The position numbers and the translations under genes are program-made. Positions 22,705-29,487 of a stretch of 29,487 nt of DNA are shown in pieces. The notes below the pieces were generated by a model that worked only from the letters and a program-made list of their open reading frames with translations, did not search any database and was not told where the DNA came from. Source of the DNA: Bacillota bacterium (lineage in GTDB: Bacteria; Bacillota; Clostridia; Lachnospirales; Lachnospiraceae); the NCBI GenBank assembly GCA_023460575.1, contig JAEWPQ010000314.1, positions 1 through 29,487 on the forward strand, in the 5' to 3' direction. Position 1 is the first letter of the stretch. The number at the start of each line of letters is the position of its first letter.

Positions 22705-23628
22705 TTGAGTGAACTGATCATTGAAACGAAAAATCTTACAAAACAATATGGAGATCAAAAAAGCGTTAACAGCTTAAACCTACATGTAAAGCAAGGACGC
22801 ATTTATGGACTGCTTGGCCGCAACGGAGCCGGTAAGACCACGACAATGAAACTGCTTTTAAACTTAACAACCCCCTCATCGGGAGAAATACGGATATTTG
22901 GAAAAAATGTAAAAGACGATGCCAATAAAATATTGCCCCGCATCGGAAGTCTGATAGAATCACCGGGATTTTATCCAAATCTGACCGGGACGGAAAATTT
23001 AAATATTTTCGCATTACTTAAAGGCACCCCAACGCGCAATGCAGTTCAAAGTGCTCTGGAAATTGTAGGTCTGCCTTATCATGACAAAAAGCTGTTTTCT
23101 CAATACTCACTGGGTATGAAACAGCGTCTCGCCATTGCCCTCGCAATTATGCATGATCCGGAGCTGTTAATTTTAGACGAACCGATTAATGGACTTGACC
23201 CCATTGGAATTGCTGAAATGCGTTCTTTTATCCGGGATCTTTGCCACTTAAAAAAGAAAACTATATTAATATCCAGCCACATCCTGTCAGAAATATCTTT
23301 ACTTGCAGATGACATCGGAATTATCGACCATGGTATTTTGCTGGAAGAAGAAAGTCTTGCTGAATTGGAAGAAAAAAACAGTAAATACATGCATTTTATA
23401 GTTTCAGATACCTCTCAGGCTGCCAGAATCCTGGAAATGAATTTCAACACAAAAAACTTTACAGCAGGAAAGGACCACAGCATACGTGTGTATGAAAACC
23501 AGCTTTCTGCAGCTTTAGTAAACCGCACTTTTATAGAAAATGGTTTAGAGGTTTCTGAAGCACATACCTGTGAAGACACTCTGGAGGATTACTTCAGGCG
23601 TATAACAGGAGGTGCGGGAATTGGTTAA
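22705..23628 (+). CDS. ABC transporter ATPase, BcrA/LanF type
   Basis: ATP-binding subunit of 307 aa. Walker A G-R-N-G-A-G-K-T is at 38-45, the signature Y-S-L-G-M-K-Q-R at 134-141, Walker B L-L-I-L-D-E-P at 154-160 and the H-loop His192. The Q-loop glutamine is replaced by Glu85 (G-S-L-I-E-S-P), the E-loop described for lantibiotic-immunity ATPases (LanF) and related BcrA proteins. The C-terminal part (about 215-307) is variable. Translation starts at TTG, 9 bases after GGAGG. The stop overlaps the next permease start by 8 bases. It probably energises export or removal of a peptide antibiotic from the membrane; the compound is unknown. Confidence 0.92.
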   Translation: MSELIIETKNLTKQYGDQKSVNSLNLHVKQGRIYGLLGRNGAGKTTTMKLLLNLTTPSSGEIRIFGKNVKDDANKILPRIGSLIESPGFYPNLTGTENLNIFALLKGTPTRNAVQSALEIVGLPYHDKKLFSQYSLGMKQRLAIALAIMHDPELLILDEPINGLDPIGIAEMRSFIRDLCHLKKKTILISSHILSEISLLADDIGIIDHGILLEEESLAELEEKNSKYMHFIVSDTSQAARILEMNFNTKNFTAGKDHSIRVYENQLSAALVNRTFIENGLEVSEAHTCEDTLEDYFRRITGGAGIG

Positions 23629-24394
23629 TCTTGTCTTTGCTGAATTTCTAAAATATAAAAGAAAGCGAATTTTTACACTGGGAATACTGGCGGCCTTTTT
23701 TTTCCCTTTTTTTAATGCAGCTATTCTGTCTGAATCAGATTTTGCAGATATCCAATCCGGAGTCAGGGAGGACAATGCATTTTTAATTTTAATGCCTTTA
23801 CTCATTATCCTGGCAGTGAACTTATTTTTCGCAGAACAGGAAAACAATACACTTAAAAATCTGCTTTGTATTCCCGTTTCAAAAATAAAAATGATGCTTG
23901 TTAAACTGCTGGTTTTACTGATATTTTCAATTGCATTTCAAATTACAGGTTTTTTCGTCAGCACTATTTATGCTGTTTTCCAGGATATACCCGTGGTTCA
24001 GCCACTTTTTCAATTCTATCTGACAGCATCAACCGGCTTGCTGATGTGGGCTGCTTCCCTTCCCTGCATTGTACTGGTCGTCTGGTTTAACAAAAGCTAT
24101 ATTCTATCCGTTATCATTGTTTTTTTCTATACGCTTTTAAACTACGCCATGCACTTCAGCGATCAAATCATGATGCAGCCCATAGGATTTCATACCGGAA
24201 CACTCATGCCTGTCCCCATGATCTTCCGGTGGCTCTATCAGTTTTATACACCATCAGGAGACGTTCAGACCGCGTTTTATCATCGCTTCAGCCAATATTT
24301 TGCCTCTACGCCCTTATGCTTTTGTGTACTTCTTCTTGAAGCAATCATTTGTATAGTTTGTATGATCCTGATCTATAGCAGCAGAGAATATTAA
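23621..24394 (+). CDS. ABC transporter permease (BcrB/LanE-G-like), first
   Basis: Membrane subunit of 257 aa with about six hydrophobic segments (the first near residues 15-32, I-L-A-A-F-F-F-P-F-F-N). It carries the N-terminal F-A-E-F-L-K-Y-K-R-K-R amphipathic stretch and the E-Q-E-N-N-T-L-K-N-L-L motif typical of bacitracin/lantibiotic-resistance permeases (ABC-2 type). The TTG at 23621-23623 is chosen, 8 bases after AGGAGG; a GTG at 23612 overlaps that site and is rejected. It overlaps the ATPase gene by 8 bases and precedes the second permease by 16. Confidence 0.87.
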   Translation: MVNLVFAEFLKYKRKRIFTLGILAAFFFPFFNAAILSESDFADIQSGVREDNAFLILMPLLIILAVNLFFAEQENNTLKNLLCIPVSKIKMMLVKLLVLLIFSIAFQITGFFVSTIYAVFQDIPVVQPLFQFYLTASTGLLMWAASLPCIVLVVWFNKSYILSVIIVFFYTLLNYAMHFSDQIMMQPIGFHTGTLMPVPMIFRWLYQFYTPSGDVQTAFYHRFSQYFASTPLCFCVLLLEAIICIVCMILIYSSREY

Positions 24395-24410
24395 GAAAGG
24401 GTAATACCTC

Positions 24411-25169
24411 ATGATTTGTATTATAAGAACAGAATTTATGAAATTAAGACGTTTACATGTACTACTTATTGGTATGATCGGCATGGCTTTTCCCGCCATT
24501 CTTTCTGTATTCACACAGACAGTCACCATTCCCCAAGCACAGATACAGGATTTTAACTTCACCGTTCTTTTCAATCATACCATCTGGAATAGTACTACAA
24601 CTTTCATGCCTGTAATCTTCACCCTGGTCGGCGGCTATCTAATTAACCGTGAATATAAAGACGATACATTAAAAAACATTTTTACTGTACCAATCAGTTT
24701 TCATAAACTGGTATTGGGAAAGCTGATTGCGATGGGCATAATAAGTATATTATTTGGTTTTTACAGTTTTATTGTAACAATTATCGTGGGATTCATAACC
24801 GGGATAAACGGACTTAATCCCTCCGTATTACGGAACAGCTTTCTGCAGATGACCGGCATTTCCATCTTTACATATATTTCAGTACTCCCCATTATTGCTT
24901 TCACCTGCAGAAAACGGGACGCCTTTATGGGCGGTGTTGTTGTATCCTTTCTGTTCGGATACAGCTCTATGTTTATAAAAGACGTCACACTCCGCAGCCT
25001 GTATCCCATATTATCAGGTCTGACCATAATCCGGTTTGATACGCGAACTTACATGAACACTGCTCAATCTGGCAATCTCACTATTTCAGTTTTAACTATG
25101 GCCGCTATCCTTTTATTCACAGGTAAGCTGATCTTAATGCCTTATCCCGGGAAAGCTTCTTATACCTGA
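24411..25169 (+). CDS. ABC transporter permease (BcrB/LanE-G-like), second
   Basis: Membrane subunit of 252 aa with about six hydrophobic segments. It shares the opening I-R-T-E-F-M-K-L-R-R and the motif I-N-R-E-Y-K-D-D-T-L-K-N-I-F-T-V-P (about 78-94) with the first permease, as expected of a paralogous pair in LanFEG-type transporters. It starts at ATG, unlike the four preceding genes, which use TTG. It is the last gene of the operon and converges on the GNAT-like gene, 5 bases from its stop. Confidence 0.87.
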   Translation: MICIIRTEFMKLRRLHVLLIGMIGMAFPAILSVFTQTVTIPQAQIQDFNFTVLFNHTIWNSTTTFMPVIFTLVGGYLINREYKDDTLKNIFTVPISFHKLVLGKLIAMGIISILFGFYSFIVTIIVGFITGINGLNPSVLRNSFLQMTGISIFTYISVLPIIAFTCRKRDAFMGGVVVSFLFGYSSMFIKDVTLRSLYPILSGLTIIRFDTRTYMNTAQSGNLTISVLTMAAILLFTGKLILMPYPGKASYT

Positions 25170-25174
25170 TTTCA

Positions 25175-25714
25175 TTATTCTTTCCCGATACCAGCGGCAT
25201 AGATCCGATTCTTATAATCTCCCATGCCGCTGGTATCCTCTATGTTATAGCTCATGAGGTAATGGGTCCTTGACGTGCCATAAATGGTAAATCCGTGTTC
25301 CAGGTATAAATCTGCAAAAGGAGCTGACTGATACACCGTTAACAAAACAGGTTTCTTAGTCCGGTCGGATAACCGGGTGATAAAATGAAGAAACTCACCC
25401 AATAACTCTATCTCCCGGCCAGACTCAGACATCATAACAGATACATCAGTGATCTGGTCCGGCTGTTCTCTGTATGCTAAGAATCCTGTGGTCTCACCAC
25501 TCTTTAATATTTTCAAAAAGCTGGTATCTTTCCTTGTTCTGTGAAATAAATCGTCAGCAATAATCATCTGTATCTCTTCTACCCAGCCGCCGTAATACTG
25601 ATCCACAAATGGTTTTAAGAAATCTTTTCTTATTTTTATATACTGGTCTAAGTCGCTTTCCTCTACCAGCTCTATTGTATACCCTTCACTGATCAGATCA
25701 TCAGATAATACCAT
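25175..25714 (-). CDS. GNAT-fold-like protein, degenerate or divergent
   Basis: A 179-aa protein with features of a GNAT acetyltransferase: an N-terminal Y-T-I-E-L-V-E-E-S-D-L-D-Q-Y segment, a central G-E-T-T-G-F-L-A-Y-R, and a C-terminal F-A-D-L-Y-L-E-H-G-F-T-I-Y-G-T-S-R-T-H-Y-L-M. The acetyl-CoA pyrophosphate loop R/Q-x-x-G-x-G/A is not found (the matching strand reads D-V-S-V-M-M-S-E-S-G-R), so activity is uncertain. AAGGGGG precedes the ATG, and a consensus -10 (TATAAT on the minus strand, 25760-25765) lies upstream without a clear -35. The 3' end of the gene lies in the inverted repeat at 25187-25237. Confidence 0.65.
   Translation of the reverse strand: MVLSDDLISEGYTIELVEESDLDQYIKIRKDFLKPFVDQYYGGWVEEIQMIIADDLFHRTRKDTSFLKILKSGETTGFLAYREQPDQITDVSVMMSESGREIELLGEFLHFITRLSDRTKKPVLLTVYQSAPFADLYLEHGFTIYGTSRTHYLMSYNIEDTSGMGDYKNRIYAAGIGKE
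25187..25237. repeat. 14-bp perfect inverted repeat at the convergent gene ends
   Basis: GATACCAGCGGCAT (25187-25200) and ATGCCGCTGGTATC (25224-25237) pair exactly around a 23-base loop. The repeat lies inside the last codons of the GNAT-like gene and 17 bases after the second permease's stop. No T-run follows on either strand, so it is not a standard intrinsic terminator, but it could stop or protect transcripts of either operon. Confidence 0.7.
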
Positions 25715-25817
25715 GTATCCCCCTTACCAGCAACGGTCTGGATTCTTTCTATTTCTACCATTATATAGACAGTACCCGTAATTATTCTTTCTGGTTTTTT
25801 TTTTCCATCTTTGCTGT

Positions 25818-26669
25818 TTAAAACCCTCTTCCACTGCTTTTGCAAACCCAGATCTTATCCTGAACATAGCGCTTTACCAGCTCTTTTCCCATTTTTCCGT
25901 AAATCTTTGGATCTATGACTGTTTTATCTTCATTGAGAATCCGTTTCACCCCTTCACTGAACGCAATCCGGAGATCTGTGGCATAATTCACCTTGCAGAT
26001 TCCTTCCTGAATACAGCTTCTCACCACATCATCCTCTACTCCCGATGTTCCGTGAAGCACCAGGGGGATAAATACTCTTTTTTTAATTTCACTCAAAAGG
26101 TCCAGCCGGATGCGGGGAGTTCCTTTATATACTCCGTGTGCTGTTCCAATTGCAACTGCCAGGAAATCAATACCGGTCTTCTGGACAAACTCCACTGCCT
26201 GATCCGGTAAAGTGAGTCCTGCACAGCTGTTTACCAGATCATCTTCTTTCCCTCCGACACAGCCTAACTCCGCTTCAACCGGAACCCTGCAGGGGCGGCA
26301 TGCCTCCACAACACGTCTGACTAATTTGGTATTCTCACCCAATGCCAGATGTGAGCCATCAATCATAATTGAAGTATACCCTTCCCTCAGTGCCTGGACT
26401 GCCAGTTCAAAACTATCTCCATGATCCAGATGCAGGGCGACAGGGACAGAAGCTCTCTCAGCCACTGCCTTTACATTGGCATAATAGAGGTTTAAACCGG
26501 CATATTTAACGGTGGATGGTGTTGTCTGTAGAATAACAGGCGACTGCATCTCCTGCGCAGCCTCCACGACTGCCATGACCATTTCCATATTTTCCACATT
26601 AAAGGCTCCGACAGCATAATTGCCTTTCTGAGCATCAAGCAGCATTTCTTTCGAAGTAACTAATGGCAT
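25818..26669 (-). CDS. Class II ketose-bisphosphate aldolase (fructose/tagatose type)
   Basis: Zinc-dependent aldolase of 283 aa that cleaves a ketose 1,6-bisphosphate to dihydroxyacetone phosphate and glyceraldehyde 3-phosphate. Visible are catalytic Asp82 and zinc ligand His83 (H-L-D-H-G-D), Glu134 (V-E-A-E-L-G), His178 (G-T-A-H-G), His206 (L-H-G-T-S-G) and the substrate loop N-Y-A-T-D-L-R. Length and motifs suit both KbaY/GatY tagatose and FbaA-like fructose enzymes. It is the third gene of the kinase-PTS-aldolase operon and begins 10 bases after the PTS stop. Its place beside a dedicated PTS argues for a peripheral sugar, such as tagatose, rather than the glycolytic copy; this is inference. 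Confidence 0.9.
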   Translation of the reverse strand: MPLVTSKEMLLDAQKGNYAVGAFNVENMEMVMAVVEAAQEMQSPVILQTTPSTVKYAGLNLYYANVKAVAERASVPVALHLDHGDSFELAVQALREGYTSIMIDGSHLALGENTKLVRRVVEACRPCRVPVEAELGCVGGKEDDLVNSCAGLTLPDQAVEFVQKTGIDFLAVAIGTAHGVYKGTPRIRLDLLSEIKKRVFIPLVLHGTSGVEDDVVRSCIQEGICKVNYATDLRIAFSEGVKRILNEDKTVIDPKIYGKMGKELVKRYVQDKIWVCKSSGRGF

Positions 26670-26679
26670 CTTCTTTCTC

Positions 26680-28527
26680 CTATTCTTCTGTAATCAGCCG
26701 TATCATCTGATCCTTTTGTGTACATTCTTTCAGCCTGGACAGAAATCCGGGTTCCATGAGTTTTTTGGAAAGGGCAGAAAGGAGCTTTAAATGAACTTCG
26801 TCTTCTTTCTCTCCCACCGCAATCATGAAAACGGCATATACCGGTTCTCCGTCTGAAGACTCAAAAGCAATTCCTTTCTTTGATAATCCCACAGCAACTC
26901 TTGGCATACGAACCGACTGTGATTTTCCATGGGGAATTGCAATGCCGCTGCCAAATGCCGTAGAAGAGATCTCTTCCCGCTTCATAATCTCTTTTTTAAA
27001 TGCCTCTGCATCCTGCAGAACACCATCTGCATAAAGCATTGCCACCATTTCATCGATGACCTCCTCCTTCCCGGTATTTACAAGAGAGAGGCATATTGTC
27101 TCTTCTTTCAGTAATGAATCCGGCAAGCAGAAATCATCATCAGCTTTCCACTCAGCCGCATTTTTTTTTGCAATCGGAGTCACAAAAATATAAAGAACTG
27201 CACCAATAAAAGAACCCAGCAGAATACAAAGAACCCATGCCGCCGGTTTATTCACCAGACCAAGAATCAGGAAACCTCCATGAGGTGCGGGCACTTCTAT
27301 TTTCATCAGATAAGTGAAAACAGCTGAAATAGAGGAACTTAACATAAGAATCGGAATTACTTTTAATGGATTCTTCGCCGCAAAGGGAATCGCTCCCTCC
27401 GTAATATGAGTAAAACCCAGAACATAATTTACCAGAGCGGCAGTCCGGTCCTCCTCTGAAAACCGGTTTTTCTTAAGGGTTGCCGCAATGGCCAGAACCA
27501 GAGGAGGCGTAATGCAGGCAGCCGAAACACCTGCCATAAAATAGTAATTTCCCTGTCCAAGAAGAACGGTTCCTGTTACATAAGCAGCTTTATTAACCGG
27601 ACCTCCCATATCAAATCCACACATGCAGCCAATAACAATTCCCAGCAGTACCGGACTGGTATTCTGGATCTTTGACAATGCCGCCATCATCCACTGGTTA
27701 AGCGCTGCACAGGGCTGGGCAAAGAGCATCATCATGATTCCTACGCCTCCAATGGTAACAATTGGCACAATAAAAATGGACTTCAGCCCCTCTAACTGCC
27801 TTGGGAGTCTTCTTAAGGAACTGACAACGCCCTGAGAAAGGTAACCGGATAAAAATCCTGCGACAATTCCTCCAAGAAATCCCGCATCTGTACCAGCTGC
27901 AATAGCACCTCCCACAAGACCAGCCAGCAGTCCCGGGCGCCCCCCGATGGACTGAGCGATAAAGCCGCTGAGGACCGTAACCATCAGTCCCATGGAGTAA
28001 CCGCCTGCTGACTTGATCATTGCTGCAACCGCGTTGTACTGTTCTGACGCCGGATCAAAGGAATAAATGCCCCATAAAAATGAAACAGCTGTCAGAACAC
28101 CTCCCGCAACCACCAGCGGAAGCATGTGAGAAACACCGTTCATCAGATGCTTATAGATCTGACGGGCAGTATTCTTATTCTGACCGGGAGTCAGATTATG
28201 GACTGCAGTTCCTCTTCTGACCGGCACCTTCCCCTCCAGACATGCCTTTACCAGTTCCTCCGCTTTACTGACTCCGTCTCCCACCGATACCTCCAGAACC
28301 GGCTTGCCGTTAAACCGCTCTAAATCCACACTTTTATCACTTGCAACAATAATTGCATCTGCTGCCTTGATATCTGCCTCAGTTAATGCATTCTCTACCC
28401 CGATTGCTCCGTTAGTTTCCACTTTGATCTGACACCCCAGTTTTCCAGCTGCTTCTTTTAAGGCCTTCTCGGCCATAAACGTATGGGCAATCCCCGTAGG
28501 GCAGCCTGTAACTCCAAGTAAATTCAT
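26680..28527 (-). CDS. PTS fructose-family transporter, EIIBCA fusion
   Basis: Membrane phosphotransferase permease of 615 aa with three fused domains. EIIB is at about 1-100, with phospho-Cys9 in V-T-G-C-P-T-G-I-A-H-T-F. EIIC is at about 120-455, with several transmembrane segments and the family motif G-G-P-V-N-K-A-A-Y at 308-316. EIIA is at about 465-615, with phospho-His533 in A-I-P-H-G-K-S. The B-C-A order differs from the A-B-C order common in Gram-positive FruA. It phosphorylates an incoming ketose, probably at C-1, which the upstream kinase would complete. Its ATG overlaps the kinase stop by 4 bases, a sign of coupled translation. Confidence 0.92.
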   Translation of the reverse strand: MNLLGVTGCPTGIAHTFMAEKALKEAAGKLGCQIKVETNGAIGVENALTEADIKAADAIIVASDKSVDLERFNGKPVLEVSVGDGVSKAEELVKACLEGKVPVRRGTAVHNLTPGQNKNTARQIYKHLMNGVSHMLPLVVAGGVLTAVSFLWGIYSFDPASEQYNAVAAMIKSAGGYSMGLMVTVLSGFIAQSIGGRPGLLAGLVGGAIAAGTDAGFLGGIVAGFLSGYLSQGVVSSLRRLPRQLEGLKSIFIVPIVTIGGVGIMMMLFAQPCAALNQWMMAALSKIQNTSPVLLGIVIGCMCGFDMGGPVNKAAYVTGTVLLGQGNYYFMAGVSAACITPPLVLAIAATLKKNRFSEEDRTAALVNYVLGFTHITEGAIPFAAKNPLKVIPILMLSSSISAVFTYLMKIEVPAPHGGFLILGLVNKPAAWVLCILLGSFIGAVLYIFVTPIAKKNAAEWKADDDFCLPDSLLKEETICLSLVNTGKEEVIDEMVAMLYADGVLQDAEAFKKEIMKREEISSTAFGSGIAIPHGKSQSVRMPRVAVGLSKKGIAFESSDGEPVYAVFMIAVGEKEDEVHLKLLSALSKKLMEPGFLSRLKECTQKDQMIRLITEE

Positions 28528-29450
28528 ACTCCCTCCACCTTTCTCACAATAATCTCTTTTGCATAATTCTCAACTTTATCCATGAAACCCAGTCCGCTGC
28601 TTTCTGCCACATTGGCTCCTACCGCTGCGGATCGCCTTAATGCACCCTCAATCTCATATGGCTGCTTCAGCCATATACTTAAAAAACCTGCAAGTGCCGC
28701 ATCACCGGCACAGGCCGAGCTTACCAGCTGAATTTTCTTGGTTCCTGCATGGTACAGCTCACTGCCGTTATAAAAGTAGGACCCCCGTTCGCCTAAAGTC
28801 AGAAGGATATTTCTGGCACCGCTTTCATGGAGATCCTTAAGCACATCCTTTACATCCGCCTCATCCCTCATTACAATTCCAAAGATATCCTTAATCTCTT
28901 CGTCATTGGGTTTAATCAGATGCGGACGGCAGCCTATTAAATCTTTCAAACAGGAAGAGCTGATATCCAGAATAACAGCCGTCTGCTTCTTTCTGCAGAT
29001 CTCCATTACCTCATCGTAAAAAGTATCCTTAAGTCCTTTTGGAAGGCTTCCGCTGATAATTAACGTATCCATATCGTTAAGCGTCTCCATCAGCCTGCAC
29101 AAATTTTTCTGCTTCTTTGGTGAAACATAGGAACCTTCGTTTACAAACTTATACTCTTCGGTTCCGTCATTTAAAAAAATATTGATTCTGGTTGTATCGT
29201 CCACCCAGACCGGATACACTTTAATCCCCCGCTTCCGGGTCTCATCAACAATATACTTCCCGGAAAAACCGCCGAAAAAGCCAAGAACAGCGGACTGGGT
29301 CTGAAACCGCTTCAGACAGTAGCTGACATTTAACCCCTTTCCGTTGGGTGTATATACTGCATCAAAAGTACGGTTCACCACCTTTCCCATAATTCCATAA
29401 GACGAGATATTCATATCAATCGCCGGATTTGCTGTCAATGTATAGATCAC
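28524..29450 (-). CDS. PfkB-family hexose-phosphate kinase (1-phosphofructokinase/tagatose-phosphate kinase-like)
   Basis: A 308-aa ribokinase-fold kinase that would convert a ketose phosphate to the 1,6-bisphosphate. The start M-I-Y-T-L-T-A-N-P-A-I-D and G-K-G-L-N-V-S (37-43) are the FruK/LacC substrate region. S-G-S-L-P-K-G is at 133-139, K-P-N-D-E-E at 180-185, and the anion-hole/base segment A-C-A-G-D at 246-250 has Asp250 as catalytic base. It begins at GTG with AGAGGTGG about 8 bases upstream. It is the first visible gene of the operon and is followed by the PTS gene with a 4-base overlap. FruK and TagK/LacC cannot be separated by eye. The promoter lies beyond the right edge. Confidence 0.88.
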   Translation of the reverse strand: MIYTLTANPAIDMNISSYGIMGKVVNRTFDAVYTPNGKGLNVSYCLKRFQTQSAVLGFFGGFSGKYIVDETRKRGIKVYPVWVDDTTRINIFLNDGTEEYKFVNEGSYVSPKKQKNLCRLMETLNDMDTLIISGSLPKGLKDTFYDEVMEICRKKQTAVILDISSSCLKDLIGCRPHLIKPNDEEIKDIFGIVMRDEADVKDVLKDLHESGARNILLTLGERGSYFYNGSELYHAGTKKIQLVSSACAGDAALAGFLSIWLKQPYEIEGALRRSAAVGANVAESSGLGFMDKVENYAKEIIVRKVEGV

Positions 29451-29487
29451 CTTATTCCACCTCTCTTTTCTATGAAAACCCCTGCTT

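Noticed and set aside
23612..23620. GTG at 23612 as start of the first permease
   Set aside because: It overlaps the AGGAGG ribosome binding site; the TTG at 23621 has correct spacing.
25795..25804. Run of ten T on the plus strand as a terminator
   Set aside because: No hairpin precedes it and no plus-strand gene ends there.

Overview
The window reads as chromosomal DNA of an anaerobic, endospore-forming Lachnospiraceae-type Firmicute, close to Lacrimispora/Clostridium saccharolyticum-like lineages. This is an inference from protein style, the dipicolinate synthase genes, the rpsF-ssb-rpsR order, low-to-mid G+C, strong AGGAGG-type ribosome binding sites and frequent TTG starts. No rRNA, tRNA, CRISPR array, insertion sequence or prophage gene was seen, and no gene-free stretch exceeds 300 bases.

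Layout. (1) 1-1050, minus strand: rpsF-ssb-rpsR (rpsR cut by the window edge), with its own sigma-A promoter and a leader that can fold over the rpsF ribosome binding site. (2) 1096-5605, minus: a run of small housekeeping or hypothetical genes (zinc-ribbon membrane protein, DUF2156 protein, Eis-like acetyltransferase, sirtuin, aldo/keto reductase, DUF951 protein) behind a good promoter at 5577-5605. (3) 5640-7113: an AraC-type regulator, divergent from an HPr-like protein that lacks the phosphorylatable histidine. (4) 7112-9192, minus: a dCache methyl-accepting chemotaxis protein. (5) 9239-18273, minus: a carbohydrate locus. A metallo-beta-lactamase-fold hydrolase and a PrpR_N-PAS-AAA-Fis regulator precede an operon of an enolase-superfamily enzyme, two CUT1 permeases, a sugar-binding lipoprotein and a cytoplasmic GH43 glycosidase. 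No ABC ATPase is encoded, so a shared one is probably used. A sigma-A promoter and a large inverted repeat stand in front of the operon. (6) 18317-20896: dapA, divergent from dpaAB, i.e. a lysine/dipicolinate precursor module used in sporulation. (7) 20912-25169, plus: a two-component system followed by a BcrA/LanF-type ABC exporter (ATPase and two permeases). Four GCAAGG repeats spaced exactly 11 bp lie before the ATPase gene and are a very likely response-regulator target. (8) 25175-25714, minus: a degenerate GNAT-like protein. (9) 25818-29450, minus: a ketose catabolic operon of a PfkB-family sugar-phosphate kinase, a fructose-family PTS EIIBCA and a class II aldolase.

The points that most deserve a second look are the phased repeats controlling the exporter; the regulator whose AAA domain has lost its ATPase and sigma-54 motifs, together with its probable operator; the enolase-superfamily enzyme lacking the usual His/Asp dyad; and the histidine-less HPr. 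No wholly new multi-gene system could be demonstrated from sequence alone.
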